From an uncultured Planctomycetaceae bacterium (lineage in GTDB: Bacteria; Planctomycetota; Planctomycetia; Pirellulales; Thermoguttaceae): DNA of 5,515 nt. Positions 4,729-5,515 of this stretch are shown piece by piece. The stretch lies in contig CAMZHY010000268.1 in assembly GCA_947307005.1 (NCBI GenBank), positions 1 through 5,515 of the forward strand. The letters are read 5' to 3'. A program made the translations under genes and the position numbers. The notes beneath the pieces were generated by a model. The model was not told the origin of the DNA. It ran no database searches and worked only from the letters and a program-made list of their open reading frames with translations. How positions within the stretch are numbered: position 1 is the stretch's first letter; every line of letters begins with the position of its first letter.

Positions 4729-5515
4729 ATGAAAGCGTTGAAGGGTTTCTGTCGTTACGTTCACCGCTATTGCGGATGGATTGTCGGGATATTGTTCTTT
4801 GTCATGTGTCTGACTGGCTGTATTCTCATGATTCAGCCCGAGATCGAATATTTGGCGGAACCGACGCGCTTCAAGGCGCCCGCTCATCCCGGCGAAACGC
4901 TCATAGCGCCGGGGACGCTTATCGAGACGTTTGAGAAACTAGAATCGGAGTCTTTTGAAACGCCGACGACGGTTCGCGTTCGGAGTCTTCAGACGTCGTC
5001 GAATCCCAGTAAGACATGGCGCGCGCTCGTCTCCGCGCAGAATGCGAACGAATCGTGGGTCTATATCGCGTACGTCGACCCTTTTAACGCTAAAGGCGTC
5101 TCTTACGGCGCGAGTACGACGAGCGGATTCTTCCGCGCCGTTCGGACGTGGCATACGTCGCTCAAGATTGAATCGAAAGATCGCGTCGGGATGAAGATTG
5201 TCGGCTACGCGGGGCTGGTCGCGGCGTTGACGCTTCTGACCGGGCTGATTCGCTGGTTTCCAAGTTTCCTGAAGAATCGCGAGGCGCTCAAGAACGCGTT
5301 TCGCCCCGTTCTCAATCGCGGCGCCGCTCGGGCGATCTTCGACCTGCACAACGTCGGCGGGTTCTACGCGATGCTGGCGCTTTTCCTCCTCGCTCTTTCT
5401 GGCGCATGGAAGTCGCTCCCATGGCTTCAGAATGGTTGCGACAAACTCATCGGCTACGAGGTCGCGCAGAACGCCCCGGGCGCGCCTCATGGCGGCGCGT
5501 CGGCGCATGGCGGCG
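4729..5515 (+). CDS. PepSY-associated transmembrane protein (3' end outside window)
   Basis: The frame is open from ATG 4729 to the right edge, 262 codons, no stop reached. It matches the PepSY_TM pattern (PF03929, COG3182). Helix 1 at about residues 15-36 is preceded by RYVHRYCGW, with H12. An extracytoplasmic PepSY-like region spans about 40-140. Next come WHTSLKI (H142) and a helix at 155-177 ending in TGLIRWFP. Then DLHNVGGFYAM (H207) leads a third helix at about 208-229. The conserved His residues at membrane borders are family features; some members reduce ferric siderophores, apparently with haem. Iron uptake is thus plausible here but unproven, as no receptor or siderophore gene is in view. 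The visible end (HGGASAHGG) begins a His/Gly-rich segment. It differs wholly from the array genes and has its own candidate promoter. Confidence 0.88.
   Translation, partial: MKALKGFCRYVHRYCGWIVGILFFVMCLTGCILMIQPEIEYLAEPTRFKAPAHPGETLIAPGTLIETFEKLESESFETPTTVRVRSLQTSSNPSKTWRALVSAQNANESWVYIAYVDPFNAKGVSYGASTTSGFFRAVRTWHTSLKIESKDRVGMKIVGYAGLVAALTLLTGLIRWFPSFLKNREALKNAFRPVLNRGAARAIFDLHNVGGFYAMLALFLLALSGAWKSLPWLQNGCDKLIGYEVAQNAPGAPHGGASAHGG

Noticed and set aside
4810..4821. Lipobox-like LTGC in the PepSY protein (residues 28-31)
   Set aside because: LTG at this place is the normal PepSY_TM helix 1 pattern; the helix continues past the Cys with no sign of lipoprotein processing.
4939..5508. 189-codon minus-strand open frame opposite the PepSY gene
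   Set aside because: Its Arg-rich composition is typical of an antisense reading of a GCG/GTC-rich gene, while the plus strand has clear PepSY_TM motifs.

Overview
The window holds one dense plus-strand gene block. Six consecutive genes, carrying seven homologous units in all, encode small membrane proteins. Each unit has an N-terminal four-cysteine zinc ribbon (CPQCG...CxxCG) followed by a DUF805-type membrane domain (PF05656), recognised by GRxSRxEFW, RR(F/L)HD and PGTKGxNKYG. A seventh, unrelated gene follows: the 5' part of a PepSY-associated transmembrane protein. I see no RNA genes, CRISPR arrays, transposases or phage genes, and no credible minus-strand gene.

Layout: 1-555 is the 3' part of the first unit, whose start lies upstream of the window. 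Units two, three and four occupy 552-1232, 1229-1933 and 1930-2661. A double-length gene at 2658-3932 fuses two units. After a 45-nt gap comes a shorter, more canonical unit at 3978-4595. A 133-nt intergenic region follows, with a good sigma70-like promoter at 4629-4657. The PepSY gene starts at 4729 and runs off the right edge. The first four junctions are built identically: GAGG, seven bases, then ATGA, where the upstream TGA stop and the downstream ATG start overlap. The genes should therefore be translationally coupled.

The most interesting point is the history written in the array. The junction inside the fused gene keeps the GAGG-N7 spacing, but its start codon has become ATA (ATGA to ATAA) and a one-base phase change has joined the two reading frames. 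Zinc-ribbon subtypes alternate A-B-A-B-A along the coupled part. Linkers and motif patches are shared between non-matching copies, which suggests gene conversion. Remnants of the junction sequence lie just after the stops at 3932 and 4595. The cytoplasmic motifs are conserved, while the predicted outward-facing loops differ in length and sequence from copy to copy.

The organism cannot be fixed from this window. It is a bacterium with moderately GC-rich DNA, GCG/ACG/GTC-rich codons and GAGG-type ribosome binding sites. Arrays of short zinc-ribbon membrane proteins with an NPYAVG-like linker would fit a planctomycete-type genome, but this is a weak inference. The function of DUF805 proteins is not established, so the array is best read as a possible membrane-associated multi-paralog complex of unknown role. 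The PepSY protein belongs to a family linked to iron and siderophore uptake; it appears to have its own promoter and need not be functionally tied to the array.
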